Assembly: GCF_963676685.1 (NCBI RefSeq)
Contig: NC_092348.1
Coordinates: 19,009,386-19,073,385, forward strand
Direction: 5' to 3'
Length of the DNA stretch: 64,000 bases
Source: Mytilus edulis
Lineage: Eukaryota; Mollusca; Bivalvia; Mytilida; Mytilidae
The translations under genes were made by a program, and so were the position numbers. The notes under the pieces were generated by a model. It was not told the origin of the DNA and made no database searches. It saw only the letters and a program-made list of their open reading frames with translations. Shown piece by piece: positions 12,206 to 25,304 of the stretch (the first letter of the stretch is position 1; every line of letters begins with the position of its first letter).

Positions 12206-12356
12206 GATAATGACCGGTGGGGCGCGGTTCCCGTCTGATAATGACCGTTGGGGCGTGGTTTCCGTCTGATAATGACCGTTGGGGCGTGGTTTCCGTCTGA
12301 TAATGACCGTTGGGGCGTGATTTCTCTGTTAATGACCGGTGGGGCGTGGTTTCTCT
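12206..12356. repeat. 31-bp tandem repeat, about five units
   Basis: Units starting at 12206, 12237, 12268 and 12299 are 31 bp apart, with a shortened unit at 12328. The core is ATAATGACCGTTGGGGCGTGG plus TTTCCGTCTG. It is more G+C-rich than its surroundings. An open frame across it is a repeat artefact. Confidence 0.9.
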
Positions 12357-12639
12357 TTTTAGAGAGATGTACCTTTTATAAAACATGTTCCTGTTTTTAA
12401 TATATGATTAAATTTAAGTTGTTGAATTGTTTAATATATGTTTTCGTTAATTATAAAATTAAAGATAGTTTGATTAATAAGTATTTATATACTGAAAAAT
12501 TGCACTTAAATGAATGCAGTATCACTACGACTGGTCTTCACTCTTTTCCATAGCAATTGTACAACTACTCGAGTTCGCTGTAGGCATTTTGAATTTATGA
12601 GAATTTTCCAAAACATGGTTTCTCAATGAAATAAACATA

Positions 12640-12820
12640 ATATTTCTTGAAAAACTGGTCATTATCGTGATACATGGACTGACCGTAGGGCAGTGGTATT
12701 GACTGCTACAGCGATAATGACCTCGCCTTCGGCTCAATCAATATCACTATCTTAGTCAATACCACTGTCCTGTGGGCAGTCCATATATCACGCTAATGAC
12801 CAGTTTTTCAAGAACTATTA
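12640..12820. repeat. Foldback palindrome 1
   Basis: Near-perfect inverted arms of about 80 bp begin with CTTGAAAAACTGGTCATTA at 12646 and mirror to 12812. The loop, around 12722-12735, reads CTCGCCTTCGGCTC. Homology extends weakly outward on both sides. Confidence 0.85.
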
Positions 12821-13309
12821 TATAAATAACAAAAAAGCATTATAGACATTATCAACAGGTCGAATTAACAAGAAAATACGATTTGAGAGTACTAGCTTAC
12901 TTTAAATATAAATTGAATGTGACAAATATTTAAAATAACAATCGTTATATTATTTCTTTAATTATATACATTGTCATTCCACCTTTTTCACGATTTTAAA
13001 TAAAGTTTGACCAACACAAGTATATTCGTTTTAACAAGTTTTTAAAAAGTCTGACACAACGAATACGATTCGATTTAATTTCAGTTTTGTATTAGATGCT
13101 TATCGAAAAATAATCGACAGTACTTTACTATTTTATGCCACAATATCAAATTAATTAATCTCAGAAGCATTATTTCGATTTTGAATGTGTTTTGGAGTCA
13201 CATTGGAGTGGACTTGCCAACAATTCCAGCAAGATACTAGGTAACACGCTTTATCTGATGACGTTAATTAAAGTGCAATGACTTCCTTTTATTGTACAAC
13301 TCCGACGAA

Positions 13310-13495
13310 ATTTCAAAACGGAAAGTCCCTAACAACATTTGCAAAACAAAAAGCTCAAACACATCAAACTAATGGATAACAACTCTCATATTCCTGACTT
13401 AGTACAGACATTTTCTTATGTAGAAAATAGTGGACTAAACCTAGTTCTATATCTAGCTAAACCTCTCACTTGTATGACAGTCGCATAACATTATA
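13310..13495 (-). repeat. R2 copy, antisense
   Basis: On the plus strand it shows ACGGAAAGTCCCTAACAAC, ATATTCCTGACTTAGTACAG, AAATAGTGGACTAAACCTAG and CTCTCACTTGTATGACAGTC, the complement of full-length R2. It includes the 5' region seen at 35265. Confidence 0.7.
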
Positions 13496-13599
13496 TATTG
13501 TTATGTTTTAACAAAACAAAATCGCAACAGGCAAAAATTTCAAAAACATGGGTATAGCAGTCAAAATTGTGTAATGATTTTAATCTTTTTAAAAACAAA

Positions 13600-13925
13600 C
13601 AAATATGTTACACAGAAGCACAAAAATGCATTTAGTAAAAGCACAAAATGAAAGACAAGAATACAAAAAAACTACCATAGCATATTAACACATAATGGGA
13701 TGTAAAAGTACAGAGCCACGTCATATGTTTCAGAAAGGCATATAAAAAAAGCACATAAGCAAACATGAAAGAATGAAAGACAAGAATACAAAGTGTAGGC
13801 ATAGAACAATAACACGATAAGTACATTGCCACGTCAAAAAGATATCATTAAAACAGACTAAACAGTAAAAGTAATATTCATAAAGACAAATAAAAGAAAA
13901 CAATGACACGTTATTAAGATGATTC
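13600..13925. repeat. Degenerate tandem repeat of about 115-130 bp units
   Basis: ATGAAAGACAAGAATACAAA occurs at about 13648 and 13776, and GCCACGTCA at about 13714 and 13827, in the same order. A third weak unit follows to about 13925. It sits next to a reverse-transcriptase remnant. The opposing open frames over it are artefacts. Confidence 0.65.
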
Positions 13926-13954
13926 ACTATTTCAGAACACAGATTCTATATTTC

Positions 13955-14745
13955 AAGACCATTGTGTACTATTTGAGAAGTTGATACGGAATATTTATCA
14001 ACAAGGTCTTGATACCTTCCGATGAACATATTTTTGACAAACCTCTGGTTCATCTTCTTTCTGCTCACACACTGGAGCCGTTTTATAGAGTCTGCGTAGG
14101 AGCTTTTGAAATACCGAATAAGTTGGTAAATGTATATCCCATATGCAGGTGAAGTTATTATATTGCTACTAAGGTGGCAAAATTTGAGAATTTCAAAACT
14201 AAAATCGTATCGTTTGTCATAGATCCTGTTAGTGAGATAATCGTGAATGTCTAATCTGAGTTATAAGTTAAAACAAAATGAGGCGAAAAAACCCGTAACT
14301 GTTGTTTTTTAAATTGATATTTCTGAGGAATATATTTATGGAATACAATCAGAACGTTTCGACTGTTTATGGAAAGAACATCATCAATATATCTGAAAGT
14401 GAAATTTAAAGACCTGGCTTCCCTTATCTTCTTGTATTTGACAAGTGTCTGATGGAACTCCGATTCATATGAAAATTAGAGATTGACAAGGAGAAGCTCA
14501 CAGTAGGTTCATATAGGTCTGTCGACAATTTTGTGAATAAGTCGACCTCCAAATTCAACAGATATGGTGTCAATAAGAAACTCCAGCATACTGATCACTT
14601 GTTCCTTTGTGTTGTTTTTTTTCACTATTAACAAATATGCCGTATGGCATCCCAAAAGTGATAAATTTATAGCGTGTGCTACAATTTTATTTTGAAAAGC
14701 ATTGTGGCTTATTTCTTTCAGACGAATTTTCAATTACACATGCGG
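13955..14745 (-). mobile_element. Degenerate YIDD reverse-transcriptase fragment (Penelope-like or related)
   Basis: Minus-strand translation gives FGGRLIHKIVDRPI, then after stops LNFTFRYIDDVLSINSRN (YIDD active site near 14379-14398), then SPAYGIYIYQLIRYF and a C-terminal RYQDLVDKYSVSTSQIV. These match the element at 55313, but the sequence is more diverged, so it is a separate subfamily. In-frame stops after DRPI and elsewhere show it is dead. The class assignment rests on my memory of mollusc YIDD elements. Confidence 0.7.
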
Positions 14746-17700
14746 AAATGGTGGTATACAGGGTTGGAAAAACAAAAGTTTGAGAGAACTTATTTCAGGA
14801 AAAGATCAAGATTTAAAATTATCCAGAATTTTAGAGTTCTTTAGTCGAACATGCAGATGAGCCATCAATGTACCGTTGTTTGTATGGAATTTTGTGAAGC
14901 TAAGATATCTAATACAGACAAGGTAGGTCCTACGATTTGTTATTCAATGTAATGTTTATGGACGCATGAAGGAATTATGATTCGTCAAAATCTCATCTTT
15001 GTCAAATGATATGTTTTTTAATGTAGGATTACCTGAATACTCATTTATTCCTTATTATTTAGATGACACTCGTATTAGTACGATTAACATATATAAACAA
15101 TATTATTTGAAGCTTTCACCGCTGGAACAACACCATACTGCTAGACAATTCACAGCCTCTTTGTATCTGAAAACAAACTTTGATCGATCATTCACACAGT
15201 TTTCTAACTGAAGTGTTGATCAGTGTTATGATAATCTGTTACAATATTTTATTTCAGATATTCACCGACTCAATGTGTCGTTATTGTTTTATTATACCGA
15301 ACGAACCTATTACTATTAAAAGTAAAGTATCGTAACATATTGTCAAAACACTTACGCTGGAAACCTATTTTGTGTATATTTATGTTTCGCGTTGTACATT
15401 TGTACAACAAAGGTAGACTCTTTCTGTAAAATTTAGACGGTCCTCACAAGGGCCTGTTTACAAATGGTATCGTCGACACTAAATTAATGTTCAAGTCATG
15501 TATGGTCTTGTGTCGACGTCACTTGGTGGACTTCTAACCTGTCCGTTGTCATATTTCTTTTTGTTTTTCTTGCGTTAATTGACGTTATGCTTTAAAGGAA
15601 GTCAACTCTTGATGAATAATTAAGTACGACAACGATTATTCACCGGTTAATAATTGGGTTGTTCGATGGAGGCTTCAATTTGTTAGGGTTATTCATCGAT
15701 CCTGACATTTTTTGAAAAAAAAACTCGAAATTAAACTATGACACGAGATTATGTATTAGTCAATTAAGTATTTACTTTATAATGTAAGGTATACAAAACA
15801 TTATACTGACAAGTCAGTATATTGGAGGAAAAGTATTTATGCATCCTTTGTCAAGTTCATTTATAGTTTTCTCAAACATTTAAGAATATAACTGAAAGCC
15901 TTTTTGCGTACATTTGAAATATGGTTTTAAGATAATTTTATTTTGACAAGTACTATAATAGTTACAGTATAAGTAAAAAACAAATGAACTCGAAAATGTT
16001 ACACGATTGTCAGGTTGTTAATGCATATTACTATTTTAAGACCTAAGGGGTGCATGCAAACTTATGTAACGTAACGTTCATCTTAAAAGCAAAAAACATT
16101 GAGCGACACCTGTTCGACCTCTGTTATATATATATATATGTCTGTTATCAGGATACATAAAAAAAACTGCCTATTGTAAGCTAAGTGGATCATATCAATA
16201 TTAACATTGAGTTTCTAACATACAAATAATTCCCTTAAAAATATGTTATCGAGGTTCCTGATTTTATGTCAGACAAAAGAGCTCCCGCAAACAAGTGTTA
16301 TCAGGGTTTGTTGTTTTATGGTCGACAAAAAAAATATCTCAAACTGATGTTATAGCGATTCTGGTTTTATGACGAACACAATATTTTTCTTTGTCGGTGT
16401 GTAAAGAGATAAACGACACCCTAATAGAAACCAAATATATGTTGTCAGTATTATTATTCATACATATAGGAGTAAACACAAAACAGAGATTATAAAAAAT
16501 AGATTTCACCTCGCTTCAAATTGATGTTCTATCCGTGAAAAAATTAGAACTTGGTGATTTTGATCACACCAATCCAACTGGACCCAAATAAGTATAGACA
16601 CCACTGTCACTTGTGGGTCTCTTCTATAATGTTTCGTTAATATAAGAATAAGAAGATTTTGAGATCACTACGATCAAATTAAATTAAAAATCGTCGGCAG
16701 TTAACGGACGATATCATGACTTGTTCATCGTAGGTCTTGTTAATCCGTGGCTTTGAATTGAGCGTCCGTGATGAAAGTTTATGATGTGATATTTAAATTC
16801 ATCGATTATCTGTGTTAAAAAGACAAAGACAGCGTTTTAAATCTAAAACAAAAAAAAAGACAAATATAATTGTAATATCACGAAATACATGGGAAAATTA
16901 AAGGAAATTGTATAACCGATTACCACAGATTTAACTGTCAGTTTCTACCAGCACTTTTGAAAACGATTATTCTGCATTATTTGTATAAATTTCTTACGGT
17001 TATTATATATGTTTTATAGCCAAAATTATGTATGCAACTTCGTTTTTAAAAGTACCTCCGTGATAAAGTAAACACATCTTTATAAGTCTAACATAATTGT
17101 CACGTCATTTATCTTGATAGTAATGAAAAAGATGAATATCCACATTTGATTTCCAAAGGATTCAAAAACAGTTAGAGCTGCACTTACAGCATTATGTCAA
17201 ATTATCTATAGCTAAATGTGGTAACTGGAACAGAATGCGACCAATTCAGTCGGTTTTACATCGACGATAATGTCTTTGCCCTCATAATGTGCTGTTACAA
17301 ACTGCCAGGATGAATATATTTTTTTGCAAAGACGATAATAGACAGTATTATGGTAAAGTACATTGATAAATTACGGAATATCACAATTAGCTATTGAAAA
17401 ATTGTTTCATTAAATGCTAGTCATAACTTTTTTTATGTACTTTCAGCATTTTGTATGCCAGGAATATTTTCTTTTAAGTAAAGAATTTTGAAGAAAAAGA
17501 ATTTAGATATAGCAGTTTTATTGAAAATTTATTTTGTAATTAATGTGAAACTAATAGAAACACTTAAATACCTTTACCCTTGTGCAACGTTTGGCCAGAC
17601 TAAGAACAGGCTATTGGAACTGCTTGATTTTCAATGCATTTTAACATTGTATTTAAGGGTATATTTTGAGGTGAAATTAAAAAAAAATCTAGAATTTGAA

Positions 17701-17934
17701 ACTGATATTATAAGTCAGAAGAGAATTTTAGGGACAAAATAAATGATATATTAACTCCTTTTTGAGATATCAAATTTTAAAAGAATGGCGGTAAAAGGCT
17801 GACGTTTACCTTTGTTTAGCATTGGCAATTTTGGGGTCTCAAATCGTGTGAAAAAAATTCAAGAATGAGCTATTTTGTAAATGACCTTTTATGAGGTATT
17901 GAAATCTTATATGAAAAAAAAATGTGTAATTGGG
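14746..17934. other. Gene-free stretch
   Basis: A+T-rich with short open frames only (for example 14999-15211 and 17488-17742), none with recognisable motifs or splice context. There is a short (TA) run near 16127-16140. I see no gene. Confidence 0.4.
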
Positions 17935-18065
17935 AAAACTATTTTGTCATTTGATAAGGGACGTTCCGTTTTGTATTATCCTCCCTACCTCCCGACATTT
18001 GGATTCTCTAGTCATGATTGTTGAAAACGTTTGATTTTGTAACTTCTTTCATATTTCCCTTTAGA
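17935..18065 (+). repeat. R2 fragment
   Basis: ATTTTGTCATTTGATAAGGG, ACGTTCCGTTTTGTATTATC and CTCC follow the R2 order. It is diverged. Confidence 0.4.
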
Positions 18066-19267
18066 AACTAGAATTTATGATATAAATTTTTACAAATTAA
18101 AAAAAAGGAGAATGTTGTATTTGATATAAACATATTTTACACTTTCAATTAGAAAACAATTTTTAAAAAATCTGTTTTTATATTTGAAACAAACACAATC
18201 AAGTTTGCAAGTTTAAAATTAAGTGTGACAATATTCTTCGATATAACATTGACTGTACTAGCAACATGACTTTATAGATGTCTTTATGATTTGAAACCAA
18301 TATATGGAATACTTCATTGCTGATTGCATCATGGAAATACAGTTTATTTTCTACAGTTATTTGAATCCTATATTGTGTTCTGTCAATCTTGCTTATTTCC
18401 ATCCTAACATTATTGTCACAGAGAATGTTTAAATTAGGACAACATTATATATTTAACTTATTATGGCTTTTATTGTCTAATGAATATTTTATTCTTTTTT
18501 CGCATTTTATGTTTATTCTGATACTTATATTTAACACATCTGTTTTTGACAGATACATATATAAACAATAAGCTTCACTTAATAATAAAATGCTAATATG
18601 TATTTCCCACCAAATATAGGTTATCAGTTGTATGGACACTATATTTTTAGAAGACAGGACGACAGTGAAATAAGATAACAGACACAATAAAACAACATGA
18701 CATCAATATCGAAAAAAAGAGCAATAGGTGGTCGAACAGTACAAGAACAGTAACCATTTTAACATATTGGATATAGTTAAATTTATGTTCATGCGTGTAT
18801 CAAATTTCACTCATGAAAAAGTAACTTCCCGAATATCAAAATTTGATTTATTCACCATAGTTGATGACTTTCACCTAACCAAATTGTACCCTTCGTCAGA
18901 TTGCTCTCCTGTCCTGTTAGGAACCACCTCTTATCAAGTTAATCATGATATGAAATACAAGCTCTGGTATATCGTATCAGCTGGGACATTTATACTCTAT
19001 ATCCAGGATTAAAGGATTTATCATCATTTCATTGTTTAAACACCAGTTATGTATGGTGTTTGCAGACATCAACGAAAAAATATGTACAGGCAGAAATAAA
19101 TTTGTGATATGCCCTACAGAAAAACAAAATCAGCACTTTTTGAAAAAACCTTTGTCTTGTGTATTTAATTTTAATTATTGTTTCCTGTTAATGATAATTT
19201 TTTTGTAATTGTAAGATCCATATATCGTCATATTCGGATACATGAGAATGAGATGTAAGTTACGACA
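18066..19267. other. Gene-free stretch
   Basis: Low-complexity A+T-rich DNA. A 94-codon frame at 18728-19012 has no recognisable motif. Nothing else is supported. Confidence 0.35.
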
Positions 19268-19400
19268 GTTAAAACACATCAGTCATCATCTGTGAAACAG
19301 ATATTTCACAATGGTCAATCAACTCATTATGGTGTTTATTAAATTTTCGAACAGATGATTTAAACTTCACCTCTTTGAACTCTTGGTTAAAAATCCTTTT
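19268..19400 (-). mobile_element. Reverse-transcriptase C-terminal fragment
   Basis: Minus-strand translation contains KFNKHHNELIDHCEISVSQM, collinear with KFYGRHHELVDRYGITVSQM at 35813-36022. It is a short, old piece of the same retroelement family. Confidence 0.6.
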
Positions 19401-20920
19401 TTGTAAGCACCAAAAACAAGCATTTTATGTTGGATATTTAATTTTCAAATACAAAGGAGTTTCTCTCTATTATTTACAGTCAAAGCAAAAGAAATAAAGA
19501 ACAACATGTACATGATGAAGATTTGTTTACAGAAAAAAATGCATTTCATCATATGTTTAAAACTTATTAATAATTTAAGTGCTTTCATTTGTTAGATACA
19601 TGTGCGTGAATGCCATTGTATTTTCATATACTATAAGTACTTTAACTTGATTCTAATAGAGTTCCACGAATAATATTATTCAAATCATTTCTTTGACAAC
19701 CTCCATCTTAGGATACGTATTAGTCTGTCTTTTTTTTTTTATTATTTATTAGTAATAAGATAATTCATTTAGGGATTCAGTTTGAACTATCATTTCGTGA
19801 AAATTTCAGAAAAAAATAGTATCTCTTCAGCAATTTATCAATCCTTGTACCGAATGTGTTGTGGCCAACTATTTGATAAATCGAGAAGTTGCTTATGATG
19901 ACCATTGTAGAAACAATTTATTGAAGCTTACTCTATATTTTACCGCTTGCAATTATTATTTGCATTCAAATAACTGTCGTGATGAAAATCAAAACATAAT
20001 GTCAGTTGATTATTTTTATTGGTTAGTTACTTTTTATAAGAGTACATATATCTTTTAACTAATGTTAGCACATAAATCTATCTTTTTACTTATCTTAAAA
20101 ACTATACAGATAATCAAGTGTTCATAAAAGTGGTATCAAGTAAGTGTTGGCGTTAAAGAGGCAGTGCCTACGGTTTTCACCGTACAAACTGGATACCAAT
20201 TGGTTTTGAGAATATAGAACATGTGTAACTGAAATACGTGTGAAATCTATTTTGATGCTAATCTTGACGTCCTTGTCACGATAGTTCATTTTTTTATCAA
20301 GAGATTTAATTTGTATCGTTACAACAAAAATCAAATGACAAGACCACCACATGCAGTAACGAATAAAGGTTTTATAAGCAGGATTAAATATATGAAATGA
20401 TGAGAGTGTAGCTGAAGTCTTATTCATGATGTATGTATTGTTTTTATAAACACCAAGGAAATAAATGTTCGAATATACAATTCCTTATTCAAAACACAAG
20501 ACAATTGCAACGATAGGCGAAAAATACTCAATGTACAAGTGTTAAAAATAAGATTTGACGAAATAATAAAATATACTGGTGGTAAATGAAGCCAGCCGAG
20601 ATCCTACCTATATAGATTGTTGATGTTGGTTTTTTTGTCTTCAATATTGTTGAAATATTTGCAACTGTACACTGAGCAAACGTCAATCAATCAGTAATGT
20701 ATTATCTTACTTTGGGTGCAAATAAAGCCAAAATTAGTATACCGGTGTTTGGAATCATAAATCGATTGAGAGAAAACAAATCCGGGTAACAAACTAAAAC
20801 TGGAGGAGACAACTGTGAGAGGTACAACAGGAACACTGAAATGCCACATACACAAAATATGCAACGAAACTTTGGATGTAAATTATTAACGTATTATTGG
20901 GAAAGTTGACCCTGAAATTC
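19401..20920. other. Gene-free stretch
   Basis: It holds short spurious frames (19861-20058 plus, 20122-20427 minus). The 101-codon minus frame shows no domain motif. No repeat family is recognised. Confidence 0.35.
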
Positions 20921-20924
20921 ATAT

Positions 20925-21364
20925 ATAGTTGTGGTCAATTTTTAGGACATTACTTCGAGTGGGATATTTAAACAATTCCGTTCCTATAACCTTGACAGTC
21001 AATCAGCAAATCTTTCTCTTCTGTGTCTTTGATCTAGATTTCCGAAATAGTGACCCCCGTTAGATATGAAGGTTGGGCACTTTATTACCAAAACAAGATG
21101 GTTGGCTAGGCAGTAAGAGTTATGCTCATACTGCTTGAAAAGACAATTTGAGCATTATTAATGGCCACAATAACACACAAAACAGTTAAATGTCACGTAA
21201 GCCTGCGAATGTTGCCATGTTTGCAATACCAATCGGAGTAAACATATTTTAAAGCCTTATCTTTAAAGTGTGTTTATTCTAGAACCATAAACAAGATAAA
21301 AATGGCTGCAGAGTATGCAATATATATTTTTTATTTTTCAAAAGTTTAACCAACTGTGTTACGT
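20925..21364 (-). other. 3' flank of FREP copy B, duplicated at copies A and C
   Basis: 20930-21060 aligns with 32270-32400 near copy C (shared GGGATATTTAAACAATTCCG against GGAATATTTAAACAATGCCG). 21190-21364 aligns with 420-624 near copy A (shared GAATGTTGCCATGT). The duplicated unit therefore extends past the gene. Confidence 0.6.
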
Positions 21365-24300
21365 TTATACTCTACGAATCATCATTGTTGTGGTCTTCAT
21401 TGATTGAGATGCTTTCCAATGATTCCAACACATTCCTTTGTTATCCTTTTTATTTCCTAGATACAGTCCATTCAGATTAGCGTGATGACAGGTTCCATAC
21501 CACCAAGCCCCTTTGTACTTATCAACACAGTCAGCAGTACTATCCTTATCTTTTGTCGAGAAAGGCCGATTATTATGGTGCTTTAGAGAATCACCTAGAA
21601 TTATTTAAAAATAAAAAAGTGTATAGAATCGACCATGATCGACAATGAAAACAACCAGGTTTCAAATGTTCTTTATTCTACCATTGTTATTATTTCTTCT
21701 AAGGTTGTGTAATAAAACTATTTCCAATCAATAATACAACCAATCATCAATAATTGATTAGTCAAAGTAGCAACATTACCAATGCTGAGACATTTATTTC
21801 ATTATTTTTTGTTTTCTAAGATAACAAACACAGAGTCAACAATTTAAGAAAAAAATGTCACGAATTTAAAATGCACTCAATGTGTGAACAATATCCTTAG
21901 TTAGTTAGTTTTTGCTAATCCAAATACGACTTTAAAATATCTTAAGATAGTCATTGGCTTAGTCTTCAGAAACTGCCGATAATTGTCGATAAGTAATTGA
22001 GTACACGGGTCAATGGTGAAATAGTAATCATTGATCTATATTCTATTATTGATGCATGTTGGTAAGCATAAACAAAAAATCCCAGTTGTTTCATCACCAC
22101 GGAATAAATAAAATGTATTATGGAGAAAATCAAAAGGGCTTTTAATAGGAACGTGAAATGACTTGACTAAAACAAAGTATTTATGTACTATAACGGAAAT
22201 ATCCAAAAGATATATGGTATTTAGTTTATAAAAGAAATAACATTTGTACATTATAACATTACTAAAGAAATTGAACGAAATACATAACTACACTACGTTT
22301 GTGATAAGAAATGATTGAGTGATCTTAAAATTTACAACACACAAAACACATGTTGTAATGTAAGCGTTATATTGGTGTCCTTAACTGAGGAAAATTGTGA
22401 ACAAAAGCTAAGATGAGACATGTTTGATAATACACATACGAATGAAACATATCTAAAGATAGCCCCTGTCAATAATCAGCGGCTAGAGTAAAGTTATAAG
22501 TGTAATGAAAAATCCATCACTTGTTTACATTGCGAAAAAGACTAATTTTCTATTTCAGATCCATATAAATCTAAACAAAATACTATCAACAAGTTTGATT
22601 TACACAAACAATCTATCTGTGATTGAGAAAACTGAATGTAGCAAAAAGTCATTTAGAAAATATCATAATAACCTGCCGTTCCATTGTAACCCTTCACTGT
22701 AAGTCTGTAGTTAGTTGACTTGTCACCAATGTAGAAGGTAGAATATTTAGCGAATGCTTTATCGCCATTAAAATCCTCCAGATCGACTCTCAGCTCATAA
22801 TATCCATTAGATGTTAGTTTGTAAAGTTTGTCATTACCTTTTTTATATAAAGAAATAAGTGAAATATTGAAATGAATACCTTATTTGTGTATACCGCCGC
22901 TTAAATTCGAAGCATTATTTAAATTTATCAAAATCGTATGAGAACTGCCAAACATATATGACATCAAACAACATCTTAAAGCAGACAAAATCGAAATACG
23001 GTTAAATCAAACAGAACAGCTAAACTAGGAATTGATGCATTGATATGATGAGTCGATTGTTTCAGGGTTTTTTGTTAACTTCAGGAACCTCGAATATGTT
23101 ATTTGTAAATTTTATTTAAAAGATATATTTTGTGGCATGTGTGATGAACCTTGTTTTATAAAAAATATTGTTCGAGAAGTTAGATTTGTAAATTTTACAA
23201 TATAAACATCTTGCATTTTGTCTATGCTTCCATAATTTTGAAAGATCTCATATACTAGTTCATGCATTTGTTTAACAAAATCAATATAAAAACAACATTG
23301 ATAATGTATCTTTCGACATCGATCTCGATGCAAGTCGGAGAACGTGTTTCACAATATTCTGATTTTTTTTAATGAAAATACTCACCTAACCAAAATTCCG
23401 TTTTCAGATTACCAAATCCGTTCACATAGTCTTCCCATCCTTTGTAGAAATCTACTCTACCATCTTGTCTGTGCTGAAAAACCTAGAGTTAAAATATATA
23501 TATGTACAATATACGAATCGTAAATTAATTTGCAGTATATCATATCTTTATTAATTAACTACAGTGTTACAATATTTTTTTAATTTCATTTCAAAAGAGA
23601 TAAATATTTTTACCTTGAAGTGGAACTATCCAAATCTCAGTTTGTTTCTTTTTATTAGATGCAATACATAATGATATCGTGCTGTTTCCAGGTGTCTTCA
23701 GCATTTTCTCATCTGATGAATTTTTCTACCCTTTTCAGTCACTATAAAGTGTTACAACTTAAATTTAGACGGAACACATAAATAGTAATTGGAAAGGTAC
23801 TGCCATTGCAAGTGTTATGCAGAAACTAATTTAAAATCGATGTGAAATTATGAGGTCGTCAAGAAATGAACTTTGTGATAACCTACTCGTTCCCCAAACC
23901 TGAAATAGTTCTATCGGCTGCTAAGTACCTTTTAAATGAATGTGACCGTCTTTCGCCTGAAATGTATGCTATACTGACATTTTCAGCATGTTTAAGATAA
24001 CTAAATGACAACTGCGTCTTCAAAACAACTGTTTACTTTCAGTTTGTGTTGATCGTGTCTTTCGATGTCAAATGTAGAGACGTTCCGAAATCCTGCACTT
24101 GTATCAACTCGGACAATATAGAATAACTCGGCCAATACAGAAAAAAATCTATATTGGCCGAGTTATTCTATATTGGCCCAGTTTACACATTATATTGCAT
24201 AGGCAGTTTTCATCATATTTAAGTCCAATAACAGTGTAGTTAGTTAATAATTTCATTTATAATGTTACTGAATGAACCAAAAACATGAATATTGTATATG

Positions 24301-25248
24301 AGATATGCGCATATTATTTATCAGTCTAAAGTTTCAAAAAAATGGAACAATGATGTCTGCCAATTAATAAATTATTCAGCTGAGAATACTATTTACATAA
24401 AGAAACAATATACTGCGCTAGTCGCATGATTTCTTTACTACTTCCTCAAATTATTTCACAATATATTTTACCGTCCATCCTCCCCCATCCGTCTTCATAT
24501 CACAGTATGCCTTAAATCCAGCGCCACCTGCTGGGTATATTTTGTACACCCCACTTCCATCATGTTTTCGGTGTAAATCCGAGCAGTCCTGAATTTTTTT
24601 TTTCTGAATTAGCGTAGAAACTATTAGAGTATAATAATGAACTTAGGTTTAAAGAATATAAAGATTACATTATACAATTGTTTTTTTCCCAATCGCAACA
24701 CTAGTAGCATTTTTTAGAAATAGATTATGACATAATTATTTTTGAAATAAATCCCTATTAGAATACAATTAAGAAACAATCTGCCAATATGTATTAGCCA
24801 AAACAATAAAGCAACACAATGTTGTTTTGTTTTGTCAATTTCTTCTGATCAACTTTGCCTTACAATTATGCACAGAAAGGTACATATACCTCATTGAAAT
24901 CTTGAAATTTAAATAACTTTTTAGTTCATTTACTGCAAATGCTTATATTGTACTTCTTTTTCATTGGTAGATGAAAGGGTAAGAAAAGGTGTTTAGTAAT
25001 AATTAATATCGAGAAGACAACATAACACTCTTTAATGATTTTCCCTACTTAGTTTCAATAATGAGTAGCATACTTTCAGTAAGTGCTCATGTTACTTAGT
25101 GGCTAATTGTGACATTAAAAAGTAAAACCACATAAAATGTATCCATCAACATTGAATATATACATATTTTTTTACTTATGTGTACAAAAAAAAAGAGCGG
25201 AAGATTACTAGTTTCTATTACCTGTTAGAGCAAAAGCATTGGCAATGA

Positions 25249-25304
<56 letters not shown>

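Noticed and set aside
12206-12356. CRISPR array
   Set aside because: Units are contiguous tandem repeats without unique spacers, in a eukaryotic context.
12189-12386. Minus-strand coding frame with repeated RPTGHY-like phrases
   Set aside because: It is the 31-bp tandem repeat read in one frame; there is no start context or splice signal.
22505-22702. Plus-strand frame overlapping FREP B
   Set aside because: Antisense shadow of intron 5 and exon 5 of the real minus-strand gene.
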